Shown here in pieces: positions 1 through 7,478 of a stretch of DNA of 64,000 bases. The stretch comes from Clostridia bacterium (GTDB lineage: Bacteria; Bacillota; Clostridia; Christensenellales; Pumilibacteraceae), in assembly GCA_022791055.1 (NCBI GenBank), contig JAAVYI010000018.1:107856-171855 (forward strand), given 5' to 3'. A program made the position numbers and the translations under genes. Each line of letters starts with the position of its first letter. The first letter of the stretch is position 1. The notes beneath the pieces are model-generated. The model had not been told where the DNA came from and did not search any database. It saw nothing but the letters and a program-made list of their open reading frames with translations.

Positions 1-614
1 AGCATGTCGTCGGTCAGCTCGAAGTTAGCCGTGGCGAGCGTGCTGTTCAAAAGCACGTCGAGCGGCAGTTCCCTGTCGCGCGTCCACACGATCGCGGTCG
101 ACTTGTCCAAATACAAATTCGCCCGATAGGCAGTCACCGTTAAATGATCGGCAATACTGTACAAACCGGGGTGCAACATCGGATTGACAGCCGCGCCGAC
201 GTTAAAAGCGTCGATCTGCTCGTTCTTCATCGAAACGCTGTCGACGGTAAAATAGCGTTCGGTCAGTTCGACCGTTTTCTCGGCATAGAACTCTTTTCTC
301 GAGCCGGTCGCGTCATCGAACAGATCGCCCGCAAGCTGCGCCGCGCGGTACAGCACGCCGGCATAGCGGCTGTCCCACTCGCGCCCCTCTTCGGGATACT
401 GCTTGAGATAGCTTTCGGCGCTTTCGAGCGCGCGGTGGCGGTTATTCAGTTCCAAATAGAATTGCATCGCGCCAAACGGAAACAAAAACACGATGAGCGT
501 ACAGACGAGCGCAACCGAAACGAAAACGGCATACACCGTTTTGATGGCGGTGACCGCAGCGGTACGGTAGAAGTCCGGCGCAGATTGGTTATTCGGGTTA
601 CTTTGGTTTTCCAA
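1..614 (-). CDS. Membrane-anchored protein of unknown function (3' end beyond window edge)
   Basis: An open frame runs from a TTG at 614 to the window edge without a stop, so the C-terminus is missing. The TTG is preceded by GGAG about 8 bases upstream and begins Leu(Met)-Glu-Asn-Gln-Ser-Asn-Pro. A single hydrophobic segment at about residues 22-44 (VFVSVALVCTLIVFLFPFGA) suggests one membrane anchor with the remainder outside; the segment after it (LELNNRHRALESAESYLKQY) is predicted helical. An extended -10 (TGC TATACT) lies about 35-40 bases upstream of the start. No family recognised. Confidence 0.55.
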   Translation of the reverse strand, partial: MENQSNPNNQSAPDFYRTAAVTAIKTVYAVFVSVALVCTLIVFLFPFGAMQFYLELNNRHRALESAESYLKQYPEEGREWDSRYAGVLYRAAQLAGDLFDDATGSRKEFYAEKTVELTERYFTVDSVSMKNEQIDAFNVGAAVNPMLHPGLYSIADHLTVTAYRANLYLDKSTAIVWTRDRELPLDVLLNSTLATANFELTDDM

Positions 615-648
615 GCGTACACTCCGCAATGTTCTTATTTACCGTATA

Positions 649-657
649 GTATAGCAT
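649..657 (-). promoter_or_regulatory. Extended -10 promoter for the left-edge gene
   Basis: On the minus strand the sequence TGC-TATACT lies about 35 bases before the TTG start at 614. The -35 region 17 bases further up (TTTACT) is weak, as is usual for extended -10 promoters. Confidence 0.4.
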
Positions 658-669
658 GAATTTTCTACA

Positions 670-706
670 AAGTAAAATTCTTTTGCCCGACAGACAAAAG
701 AATTTT
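670..706 (-). terminator. Intrinsic terminator after the lipoprotein gene
   Basis: Arms at 674-685 and 695-706 form a 12-bp A/T-rich stem around a 9-base loop, directly after the stop codon of the lipoprotein gene. T-runs occur at both ends, so it could work in either direction. Confidence 0.6.
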
Positions 707-714
707 TTATAAAA

Positions 715-1377
715 CTATTCGCGTTTGGCAATGATCGCCTCTGTTTTGGGATCGATCAGTACGGCATAGGTCTTTTCGGCGCACAGCGCCACGTACCAGT
801 AATAGCCGCCCTCTTCGGTCACGGGATTAAAGACGATGCGCACGTACAGTTCCCCTTTGAGCGTCTTGCCCTCGGTATGACTGTCAAACGCCTCTTGCAA
901 GGCCTCGCGGCCGACCGTCAAAGCGCGTTCGGCGTCGATCATATCCTCGGTCATGACGCTTTTCAGCGTTGTCTCGATCACCGTTTCGCCGTCTACGATC
1001 TTAAACGGGATCTCGCTCGCGTCGCTTTTGTCCTTGATGTCGGCGCTGTAGCTGTCGCCGAACGGATGCATGACCATGTCGCCGCTGTGTTCCACCCCGT
1101 CGATAACCGCAATATAGCCGTATTTTTTACCGGGGATAAAGGTATCGGGCGTAAAGGTGATGACGGTGAACTGCTCTTTTTCACAACTCGTGCCGTCTAC
1201 CTTGTACGGATTTTCCCGCGTGCCCGTATCGGCGGTCAGCTTGCCGCCCTCGATTTCGGCAACAAACGTGTCGGTGCGGTTTTCCGACAAATATTCGCTG
1301 TAATCGAATTTGCCCGAACACGCGACCGTTCCAACCAGCAGCAGTGCGCACACCAAAACCGCGCATATTTTTTTCAT
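715..1377 (-). CDS. Lipoprotein with a PepSY-like C-terminal half
   Basis: Product of about 220 residues. It begins MKKICAVLVCALLLVGTVAC and carries a lipobox (TVAC), so it should be a membrane-tethered extracellular lipoprotein. An upstream in-frame ATG at 1398 exists, but an AAGGAG site lies between the two ATGs, which favours 1377. The C-terminal part (about 140-220) has the feel of a PepSY-type fold: a helix with ERALTVGREALQEAF, then strands ending VALCAEKTYAVLIDPKTEAII. That assignment is by appearance only. It stands alone between two terminator-like hairpins. The function is unknown. Confidence 0.75.
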   Translation of the reverse strand: MKKICAVLVCALLLVGTVACSGKFDYSEYLSENRTDTFVAEIEGGKLTADTGTRENPYKVDGTSCEKEQFTVITFTPDTFIPGKKYGYIAVIDGVEHSGDMVMHPFGDSYSADIKDKSDASEIPFKIVDGETVIETTLKSVMTEDMIDAERALTVGREALQEAFDSHTEGKTLKGELYVRIVFNPVTEEGGYYWYVALCAEKTYAVLIDPKTEAIIAKRE

Positions 1378-1465
1378 ACCGTTTCCGCTCCTTTTCAAAC
1401 GAACTTACGATCGGTTTATCTCGCGCACATGGCGCAAACGCCGATAACGGTATACTATATGCGCA

Positions 1466-1486
1466 AAAAGGCGAATTATGCCTTTT
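1466..1486 (-). terminator. Short terminator-like hairpin after the patatin gene
   Basis: AAAAGGC pairs with GCCTTTT around a 7-base loop, 10 bases beyond the stop codon at 1496. The T tract is short, so efficiency is uncertain. Confidence 0.4.
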
Positions 1487-1495
1487 ATACGGGAT

Positions 1496-2293
1496 TTATT
1501 CCGATTCGAGCAACTGCCGAATTTGCGGGAGCGCCGCGACCGCCGCCAATCTTCCCTGCTCGATCGAATATTCGTTGTCTTTAAAAACAAAGGGCGAGCG
1601 CGCGCCTTGGTCGGGCGTGATCATCAAATCGGCCTCCTGCGCGCGGTGCTGCCACCCCTGCCAGTCCATCAAGAGATACGTCCGCTCGATCATATTCATG
1701 ATACCGTGCATCGGCGAAAATTCAAACGTTTCGGCCGGCGGGCCCAACGCATCGACGGCAATGATGACGTCCGCGCCCATGTCCTTTAACTGGTGAATGG
1801 GAATGCGCTCGAGTACGCCGCCGTCGATCAAATAGTCCTCGTCGGACGGCACCGAATGAAATGCGATGGGAATGGAGATACTGGCGCGCACGGCGTCGAT
1901 CAGTTTGCCCTCGGTAAACTGCACGAGCTGTCCTTTGCGCGCTTCGGTCGCCGTTGCCAAAAACGGGATCTTGCACTGTTCGAACGTTGTATCGCCGATC
2001 AGCTTGCGCACGATGCGCATAGCACGGTCGCCTTTTAAGATCCCTTGTCTGCGCGAGGAAATGCGCACATCCATCAAGGCCATTTGTGTGATGCGCGGCG
2101 CCATCTCGATCATGGAGTCAACGCCGACGCCTGCGCAAAAACATGCGCCGATCAAGGCGCCCATCGAGCAACCCGTCACGTAATCGATCGGGATATTGCT
2201 TTCGGTCAGCACTTTCAAAATGCCTAGGTGGCAAAACCCTCTCGCGCCGCCGGATCCGAGCGCCAGCCCTACTTTTTTACGTTTTGCTTCCAT
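1496..2293 (-). CDS. Patatin-like phospholipase / esterase family protein
   Basis: 265 residues, one complete patatin domain of the bacterial RssA/YlbK-like type. All catalytic elements are visible: the oxyanion-hole loop GSGGARG (13-19), the nucleophile Ser43 in GCSMG (41-45), and the catalytic Asp157 in DGG. There is no signal peptide or membrane segment, so it is predicted to be a cytoplasmic serine acyl hydrolase acting on lipid or acyl esters; the real substrate is unknown. The start has a good AAAGGAG site. It follows the DAHP synthase gene by only 9 bases and is probably co-transcribed with it, although no functional link is obvious. Confidence 0.88.
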   Translation of the reverse strand: MEAKRKKVGLALGSGGARGFCHLGILKVLTESNIPIDYVTGCSMGALIGACFCAGVGVDSMIEMAPRITQMALMDVRISSRRQGILKGDRAMRIVRKLIGDTTFEQCKIPFLATATEARKGQLVQFTEGKLIDAVRASISIPIAFHSVPSDEDYLIDGGVLERIPIHQLKDMGADVIIAVDALGPPAETFEFSPMHGIMNMIERTYLLMDWQGWQHRAQEADLMITPDQGARSPFVFKDNEYSIEQGRLAAVAALPQIRQLLESE

Positions 2294-2302
2294 TACGCTC
2301 CT

Positions 2303-3328
2303 TTATAATGCGGCCGCCGTATCGAGCAGCAGTCGCTCGGTACGCGCCCAGCCCAAACAACCGTCGGTGATTGACTTGCCGTACACTTCGCCGTCGGGCG
2401 ACTGATTGCCGTCCTCGATATAGCTTTCGGTCAAAAAGCCTTTGACCAGCATATTTGCTTTGTCGCAGACGCGCAAATTGGCAAGGATCTCTTTGACGAT
2501 CCGCACCTGCTCGAACGGGTTTTTGTTGCTGTTCGAATGGTTGGTGTCGATGATGACGGCCGGATTTTTCAGTCCCTCTTTGCCGTACATATCGTATAAT
2601 TTGATAATGTCCTCGTAGTGATAGTTGGGAATATTGTTGCCGTACACGTCGACGCTGCCGCGTAATACCGCATGGGCAAACGGGTTTCCGGTCGTCTTGA
2701 CCTGGTGATCGTTGTATTTGAACTCGTTTGCTATTTGCGCTGCGTAGATCGAATTGAGCATAACGGCCAAGCTGCCGAACATCGGATTTTTGATACCGAC
2801 AGGCACGTCGATGCCGCTGGCGACCAAACGGTGTTGCTGATTTTCCGACGAGCGCGCGCCGACGGCGACATAGCTCAGCACGTCCTCCAAATACGGGAAG
2901 TTGTCGGGGTACAGCATTTCGTCGGCCGCCGACAGCCCCGATTCGGACAAAACGCGCAAGTGCATATGTCGGATCGCCAAAATACCGGCCTGAATGTCGG
3001 TGCCTTTATGCGGGTTGGGATTGTGAAACATGCCTTTATAGCCCTCGCCCCGAGTGCGCGGCTTATTGGTATAAATGCGCGGCACGATCAACAATTTGTC
3101 TTTGACTTGTTCGGCAATGCCCGCCAGTCGCCCCACATAGTCGAGAACGGCGGTTTCGTTGTCGGCCGAACAGGGGCCGACAATAAACAGTTTACGGCTG
3201 TCCGCCCCGGACAGGATCGCCTTGACGGCGGCGTCGCGCTCGGCCTTAACGGTTTGCATGGCTGCCGACAGCGGCAGTTTCTCTTTCACCTCTTGCGGCG
3301 ACAGGATTTTCGATACGGCTTGAAACAT
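2303..3328 (-). CDS. aroF: 3-deoxy-7-phosphoheptulonate synthase (DAHP synthase, class I)
   Basis: 341 residues. It condenses phosphoenolpyruvate with erythrose 4-phosphate, the first step of the shikimate pathway to aromatic amino acids. The AroF/G/H-type signatures are present: VGPCSADN near residue 52, the PEP-binding YTNKPRTRGEGYKGM, and the metal-binding DTNHSNSNKNP. It lacks a fused chorismate mutase or ferredoxin-like regulatory domain. Which of aroF, aroG or aroH it matches best cannot be told, so the symbol is nominal. An AAGGA site lies about 13 bases before the ATG. The arylacetate/indolepyruvate cluster 4 kb away also deals with aromatic amino acids. Confidence 0.93.
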   Translation of the reverse strand: MFQAVSKILSPQEVKEKLPLSAAMQTVKAERDAAVKAILSGADSRKLFIVGPCSADNETAVLDYVGRLAGIAEQVKDKLLIVPRIYTNKPRTRGEGYKGMFHNPNPHKGTDIQAGILAIRHMHLRVLSESGLSAADEMLYPDNFPYLEDVLSYVAVGARSSENQQHRLVASGIDVPVGIKNPMFGSLAVMLNSIYAAQIANEFKYNDHQVKTTGNPFAHAVLRGSVDVYGNNIPNYHYEDIIKLYDMYGKEGLKNPAVIIDTNHSNSNKNPFEQVRIVKEILANLRVCDKANMLVKGFLTESYIEDGNQSPDGEVYGKSITDGCLGWARTERLLLDTAAAL

Positions 3329-3368
3329 GGTATTTCTATTTTCCTTTTTCGGTTCGGTATATACGCGT

Positions 3369-3836
3369 TTAACGTCTGCCGTCGGGGTCGGGATTGGAGA
3401 TCATCGCGCCCCGCAGTTCCTCGCGGTTGTTGCGGATCATCGTCAGCGTCGACAGCAAAAACTGTTCGGTCTCTTTGAACGTTCTGTCCAAATGCTCTTT
3501 GGTGTGGTGTACCAACGTATCGCACTGCATATACGCCGTCTCCATGATCTGCTTAGCGTCGATTTCGGCGCGCCGAATGATCTCCGAATTGTCGATGATA
3601 TGTTCGGCATGTTCTTCCGCCTCTCGTATGGTATTCTTGGCGGCAATGTCGGCGTTCTCCAAGATCTTTTGTCGATTTTCCATGACGTAACGCGCTTCGG
3701 CCAGTTCCTTCGGGAACGCCGCGCGGATATTGGCGACCAGCGTCGCGCAACGGTCGAGATCGACTTTTTTCCCGAAAAAGCCGCCGCGGCCTTCCAGTTC
3801 GGCCTCCAGTTGATTCAACAGTTCGATAACGTCCAT
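3369..3836 (-). CDS. Coiled-coil protein of unknown function next to coaD
   Basis: 155 residues, soluble and highly charged. Residues about 20-130 are almost entirely helical with heptad-like patterns (for example AEEHAEHIIDNSEIIRRAEI), and resemble the many small ATPase-stalk or DivIVA-like coiled-coil proteins of Clostridia. The N-terminus (MDVIELLNQLEAELEG) matches the start of proteins often found beside coaD in this class. There is no enzyme motif. An AAAGAGG site precedes the ATG. It lies between aroF and coaD on the same strand with short gaps, so it is probably part of a coaD-rsmD operon. A structural or cell-envelope scaffold role is a guess. Confidence 0.7.
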   Translation of the reverse strand: MDVIELLNQLEAELEGRGGFFGKKVDLDRCATLVANIRAAFPKELAEARYVMENRQKILENADIAAKNTIREAEEHAEHIIDNSEIIRRAEIDAKQIMETAYMQCDTLVHHTKEHLDRTFKETEQFLLSTLTMIRNNREELRGAMISNPDPDGRR

Positions 3837-3863
3837 ATATAAATTGCCTCTTTCCCAATCGAT

Positions 3864-4346
3864 TTAGCCGCGCTTGCCGTAATGCTTGCGCACCAATTCG
3901 GCCGCACTTGCCGTTACATACCCTTCGAGACTGCCGCCCAAGTGCGCCAGTTCGCGCACGATCGACCCCGAAATGTGGCTGCATACGCCTGCGGTCATAA
4001 TATATATAGTTTCGATGTCCGGATTTTGTGACTTATACACTTCGTACAGCGCTTTTTCGTATTCGAAATCGTTGTAGGTGCGTAAGCCTCTGACGAGAAT
4101 GCGCGCGCCGCACTGCGCGGCAAAGTCGGTCAAGAAACCGGTAAACGGCCGCACTTCGACGTTTTTAAGTCCCGCGAGCGATTTTCTCGCGATCTCCAGT
4201 CGCACGTCGATCGGCGCCGCCTTACGCTCGCCGGTGTCGGCGACGCCTACGATCACTTTGTCGAACATGCTTGCCGCGCGACGCGCAACGTCGTAGTGTC
4301 CGAGCGTAAACGGGTCGAACGTGCCGGCCATAATGCTGATATTCAT
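3864..4346 (-). CDS. coaD: Phosphopantetheine adenylyltransferase
   Basis: 160 residues. It transfers AMP from ATP to 4'-phosphopantetheine, the penultimate step of coenzyme A synthesis. The nucleotidyltransferase motif GTFDPFTLGHYDV (T/HxGH) is at residues 8-20 and the C-terminal ISGSIVRELA matches the ISSTxxR motif. The frame is open 45 bases further upstream, but the ATG at 4346 is preceded by GGCGGAGG and overlaps the rsmD stop codon as ATGA, so it is the natural start. rsmD-coaD is a conserved bacterial gene pair and the overlap suggests translational coupling. Confidence 0.96.
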   Translation of the reverse strand: MNISIMAGTFDPFTLGHYDVARRAASMFDKVIVGVADTGERKAAPIDVRLEIARKSLAGLKNVEVRPFTGFLTDFAAQCGARILVRGLRTYNDFEYEKALYEVYKSQNPDIETIYIMTAGVCSHISGSIVRELAHLGGSLEGYVTASAAELVRKHYGKRG

Positions 4347-4894
4347 AATGCCTCCGCCTGTGTCAAATAGCTTAAAACGGTGTTGCCGCAAACTCTACGG
4401 TCTATTATAAAAGATTCGGGCAAATTTATCAAGTCATTTTTGCGGCTGTGTTCGATAATGACGGTAGCATTTTTATGGAGCAACTCGTTTTCGACCAATG
4501 TCCGCACGATCTCCGGCTCGCATCCGGCCGCATACGGCGGATCGAGGAACACGAAATCGAACTTGCGGCCGACCAGTTTACGCAACGCGACGCGGTAATC
4601 GGTGTGATACACCTCGAACGCATGTGCGCCGACGTGTGCCAAATTCTCTTTGGTCAGGCGTATGCTGTCGGCATCCTTGTCGACGAACACAACTTTCTCC
4701 GCGCCGCGGCTGAGCGCCTCGATCCCCAGCGCACCGCTACCCGAAAACAGATCGAGTACCGTGCCGTACACCCCGCTGCGGCTCATCAAGATATTGAACA
4801 TCGTTTCCTTGATGCGATCGGCCGTAGGTCTTACGCGGTCGTCGTTCGGGGCAAACAGCCGCTTGCCCTTGTATTTTCCGCTGATGACCCGCAT
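4343..4894 (-). CDS. rsmD: 16S rRNA (guanine(966)-N2)-methyltransferase
   Basis: 183 residues. An SAM-dependent methylase that modifies G966 of 16S rRNA in the assembled 30S subunit. It shows MRVISGKYKGKRLFAP at the N-terminus, the SAM-binding motif DLFSGSGALGIEAL around residue 48, and the catalytic DPPY in FVFLDPPYA. Its start overlaps the stop codon of the upstream membrane protein gene (TGATG), and its stop overlaps coaD, so the three genes are probably one transcript. Confidence 0.95.
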   Translation of the reverse strand: MRVISGKYKGKRLFAPNDDRVRPTADRIKETMFNILMSRSGVYGTVLDLFSGSGALGIEALSRGAEKVVFVDKDADSIRLTKENLAHVGAHAFEVYHTDYRVALRKLVGRKFDFVFLDPPYAAGCEPEIVRTLVENELLHKNATVIIEHSRKNDLINLPESFIIDRRVCGNTVLSYLTQAEAL

Positions 4895-5466
4895 CAGTTG
4901 TCAAACGAGCGCAATTCGCTCTCGATCTCGCCCTGCTGCCGCTTGAGCTTGTACGCGCCCAACCAGTAGCCGCCGCAGAACACCAGCGACAAAGCCAGAA
5001 TAAACGGCAGGTACATGGCGAGTATGCCGATGCCGACCGTCGTCATATCGATGCCTGTCCCGGTAAAAAATACGGTGATCGGCATCAGCAGAAACGCGAC
5101 GATGCCGCGCAAAGCCGTCACATGCGCGCAGCCGGCGATCAGCGTCATCAGCGTCATCGGCACAAAGAAGCCGACGACATGATAAAAACACTTGTATACG
5201 GGAACTTTGAGCGGCGTTTTGTCGTGAATGGCCGTCAGCGTTCCCGTCGTGGTTTGCTTGTACAGTGTCTCGCCCTCTTTGCGCCCGCTCAAAAACAGCA
5301 TGGCGACGATCGGCGCCAAAAACAGCAGCCCCATAATGATCTGCACCCATGCGGGGATCTTATCGATCAAAAACACCAGTGCGGCGATCGAAAAGATCAA
5401 GCAGTATCCGTACATCATCACGCTTGACAATGTATACGTTACAATCGGTTTCCGTTGCTTTTTCAT
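4894..5466 (-). CDS. Five-helix membrane protein of unknown function
   Basis: 190 residues from the ATG at 5466. An in-frame ATG at 5556 would overlap the upstream cyclo-ligase gene by 49 bases, and an AAGGAGGG site sits between them, so the shorter start is preferred. Hydrophobic segments lie at about 12-32, 38-58, 93-112, 118-142 and 150-175, giving about five membrane helices and a cytoplasmic basic C-terminus (YKLKRQQGEIESELRSF). No transporter or enzyme motif is seen. It is translationally coupled to rsmD. The function is unknown. Confidence 0.7.
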   Translation of the reverse strand: MKKQRKPIVTYTLSSVMMYGYCLIFSIAALVFLIDKIPAWVQIIMGLLFLAPIVAMLFLSGRKEGETLYKQTTTGTLTAIHDKTPLKVPVYKCFYHVVGFFVPMTLMTLIAGCAHVTALRGIVAFLLMPITVFFTGTGIDMTTVGIGILAMYLPFILALSLVFCGGYWLGAYKLKRQQGEIESELRSFDN

Positions 5467-5507
5467 GTGAGTAAGTATACCCTCCTTGCCGTAAAAATAG
5501 TAGTCGG

Positions 5508-6056
5508 TCAGCGCGTATATAGTTTGGTCGGCGTCAACACGCAGTCGAGTGCGCAATCGTGCGGCTCCGCCTCGAAATCGACCGACTGTTCGTCAAACGC
5601 TAAGCCGACCGTCGTCACCTTACGCCCGATAAGCCAGCGGTCGTAACAGCCTTTGCCGTAGCCGATACGGTACAGCCGCTCGTTAAACGCCAGTAGCGGC
5701 ACGATCGCAACATCGATCTCGCGCGTGTCCGGGCGTCCCTCGACGTTTCCCATGCGGTCGGGTCGCAAATCGCCGATCGGCGCGACCGCCGTCATCGAAA
5801 AATCGGCGTTTGTGTGCGGCACCAGCACCGTCTGCCGTATAGCCGCCGCGTGAATGAACGCGTGTGTATCGACTTCCGACCCCATAGAGACGTAGCAGAA
5901 CACCGTCCGAGCGTCCTTCGTCAGGTCGAGTAGACGCGCCGTCAAACGGGACTGCTTGTCCTCTCTTTGGGAAACGGCGGCACGCACGGCAATCATGCGG
6001 GCGCGGATCATCTGCTTACAAGCCGATATAGATTGTGTTCGATCTCGATTTGTCAA
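5508..6056 (-). CDS. 5-formyltetrahydrofolate cyclo-ligase family protein
   Basis: 182 residues. It converts 5-formyl-THF to 5,10-methenyl-THF with ATP hydrolysis, salvaging a dead-end folate. The family signature IGYGKGCYDRWL (GxGKGxYD) lies near residue 134. The N-terminal helix KQMIRARMIAVRAAVS aligns with the usual K-x-x-LR-x-x-x-x-x-R start of the family. The ATG at 6056 overlaps the alanine racemase 3' end by 41 bases; an internal ATG at 6011 just after the racemase stop is the alternative but would cut the conserved helix. Neither start has a strong ribosome binding site. Confidence 0.85.
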   Translation of the reverse strand: MTNRDRTQSISACKQMIRARMIAVRAAVSQREDKQSRLTARLLDLTKDARTVFCYVSMGSEVDTHAFIHAAAIRQTVLVPHTNADFSMTAVAPIGDLRPDRMGNVEGRPDTREIDVAIVPLLAFNERLYRIGYGKGCYDRWLIGRKVTTVGLAFDEQSVDFEAEPHDCALDCVLTPTKLYTR

Positions 6057-7002
6057 ATCCGGTCAGCACCTCGTATTCGATCGTTCTATAGGCGCGGCAC
6101 AGCGCGTCCATCGTCGCCCGGCCGCCGAGTACCGTCACCGTCTCGCCCGGCCGCACGGCGACGAGCGAGGCGTCGAACATGAACATATCCATGCACACGC
6201 GTCCGACCACGCGGCACTTCTGCCCTTTACAGTCGACGCTAAGCGGCGCGCCGCAGCGGCGAAACCCGTCGGCGTAGCCGAGCCGCACGGTCGCAACGCG
6301 CATGTCTCTACGCGCGGCATAATCGCCGTACCCGATATGTTCGCCCTTGCGCACAAATCGGACGGCGATCACCGGCGCCGTCACCGTCATCGCCGGCCGC
6401 AGATCCTCTCGCCCGTACCCGTACAGCGCCAAACCCGGGCGCACGCCGTCGAGATAGTAGGTTTTGTCGAGCGTCAGGCAGTTACTCGCACAGCAGTGCC
6501 GCGGCACGCCGAGCGTGCGCGTCATACCGTCAAACCGCTCGAACTGCCGCGCGGTCGTCTCCGCGTCCGACGGGTCGCAAAAATGCGTATACGCCGAATC
6601 GATCTCGATATGTCGTCCGGAAAGCGTCCGCAACACGGCCGGCAAAGTCTGTTCGTCGCAACCGGTGCGGTGCATTCCGCTGTCGATCTTTACGGCCGCT
6701 TTGACGCCCGACGGAATGGCGAACGCGTCGTCCAACGAACCGACGCTGAACGCCGTACCGCGCACGCGCTTGTACGCGCCGCAACACAGCACGGTGATCG
6801 GCTTGTCTGTCCGTCGCCGCAGCTTAAGCGCCTCTTCTGCCGTTGCGACCGCATAGCTTGTCACATACGGCTCGAGCGCGGGAACGATCCCCAAACCGTG
6901 CCCGTATGCGTTGGCTTTGACGACCGCGCAAACGGGTACGCCTACGGCTTGCGAAACGGTGCGCGCGTTGTGCGCGACCGCCTGACAATCGACGACGACG
7001 AT
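6016..7002 (-). CDS. alr: Alanine racemase, apparently without a standard start codon
   Basis: About 328 residues, a PLP enzyme interconverting L- and D-alanine for peptidoglycan. The PLP lysine motif VVKANAYGHG lies close to the N-terminus (Lys about 29), the catalytic Tyr region reads GYGDYAARRDMRVATVRLGYADGFRR (two parts of the usual motif), and the C-terminus has GRVCMDMFMFD and TGFDKSRSNTIYIGL. The frame opens directly behind the TAG of the ACT-domain gene and contains no ATG, GTG or TTG until after the PLP lysine. A GGAGG site 5 bases before an ATC at 7002 suggests ATC initiation; read-through of TAG or a base error in the assembly are alternatives. A start inside the coding region (TTG at 6894) would delete the lysine. 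Confidence 0.82.
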   Translation of the reverse strand: MVVVDCQAVAHNARTVSQAVGVPVCAVVKANAYGHGLGIVPALEPYVTSYAVATAEEALKLRRRTDKPITVLCCGAYKRVRGTAFSVGSLDDAFAIPSGVKAAVKIDSGMHRTGCDEQTLPAVLRTLSGRHIEIDSAYTHFCDPSDAETTARQFERFDGMTRTLGVPRHCCASNCLTLDKTYYLDGVRPGLALYGYGREDLRPAMTVTAPVIAVRFVRKGEHIGYGDYAARRDMRVATVRLGYADGFRRCGAPLSVDCKGQKCRVVGRVCMDMFMFDASLVAVRPGETVTVLGGRATMDALCRAYRTIEYEVLTGFDKSRSNTIYIGL

Positions 7003-7014
7003 AGTTGCCTCCGG

Positions 7015-7434
7015 CTAGATAATAGCCTCTTCCAATATTTTTACGCCTTTGTCTTTCAGCGCCTTGAGCGCCAGCGCCTCGTTGTCGACCTTGAAGAGAA
7101 TGATGCCGGTGCCGACCGACTGCCGCGCAAACGAGTACAGGTACTCGATATTGACGTCGTTCTCCTCCAAAAGTTCGGTCACTTCGGCCAATCGCCCAGG
7201 CTCGTCGGCGACTTCGACGCCGATCAGTTCGGTGGTCGTCACGGTAAAGCCGGCCGCTCTGAGCGCTTGCTCGGCGCGCGCATTGTCGCGCGTGATGCAA
7301 CGTAAGATCCCGAAATCTTTGGTGTCGGCGATCGACAGCGTGACCAGATCGATGTTGTTCTTTTTTAAAACCTTGGTCAGCTCGCCGATACGTCCTTTGC
7401 GGTTTTCCATAAACACCGCCATTTGTTTGACCAT
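7015..7434 (-). CDS. Tandem ACT-domain protein
   Basis: 139 residues made of two ACT domains (about 1-68 and 69-139); the second begins ELIGVEVADEPGRLAEVTELL. ACT domains bind amino acids and usually regulate. Proteins of this size beside phenylacetate-CoA ligase and indolepyruvate oxidoreductase genes are common in anaerobes, and the gene order here (paaK-iorA-iorB-paaK-ACT) fits that pattern, so an aromatic amino acid sensor is a reasonable inference. It has a clear AAGGAGG site. Its TAG stop is followed in the same frame by the alanine racemase coding sequence. Confidence 0.88.
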   Translation of the reverse strand: MVKQMAVFMENRKGRIGELTKVLKKNNIDLVTLSIADTKDFGILRCITRDNARAEQALRAAGFTVTTTELIGVEVADEPGRLAEVTELLEENDVNIEYLYSFARQSVGTGIILFKVDNEALALKALKDKGVKILEEAII

Positions 7435-7478
7435 TGTACCTTACCTCCTTTTTATATATGTAATCGACATGTCTGCCG

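Noticed and set aside
5956..7305. A 449-codon plus-strand open frame
   Set aside because: It is antisense to alr and the ACT gene, has Arg/His-rich composition typical of shadow frames in GC-rich DNA, and no binding site or family pattern.
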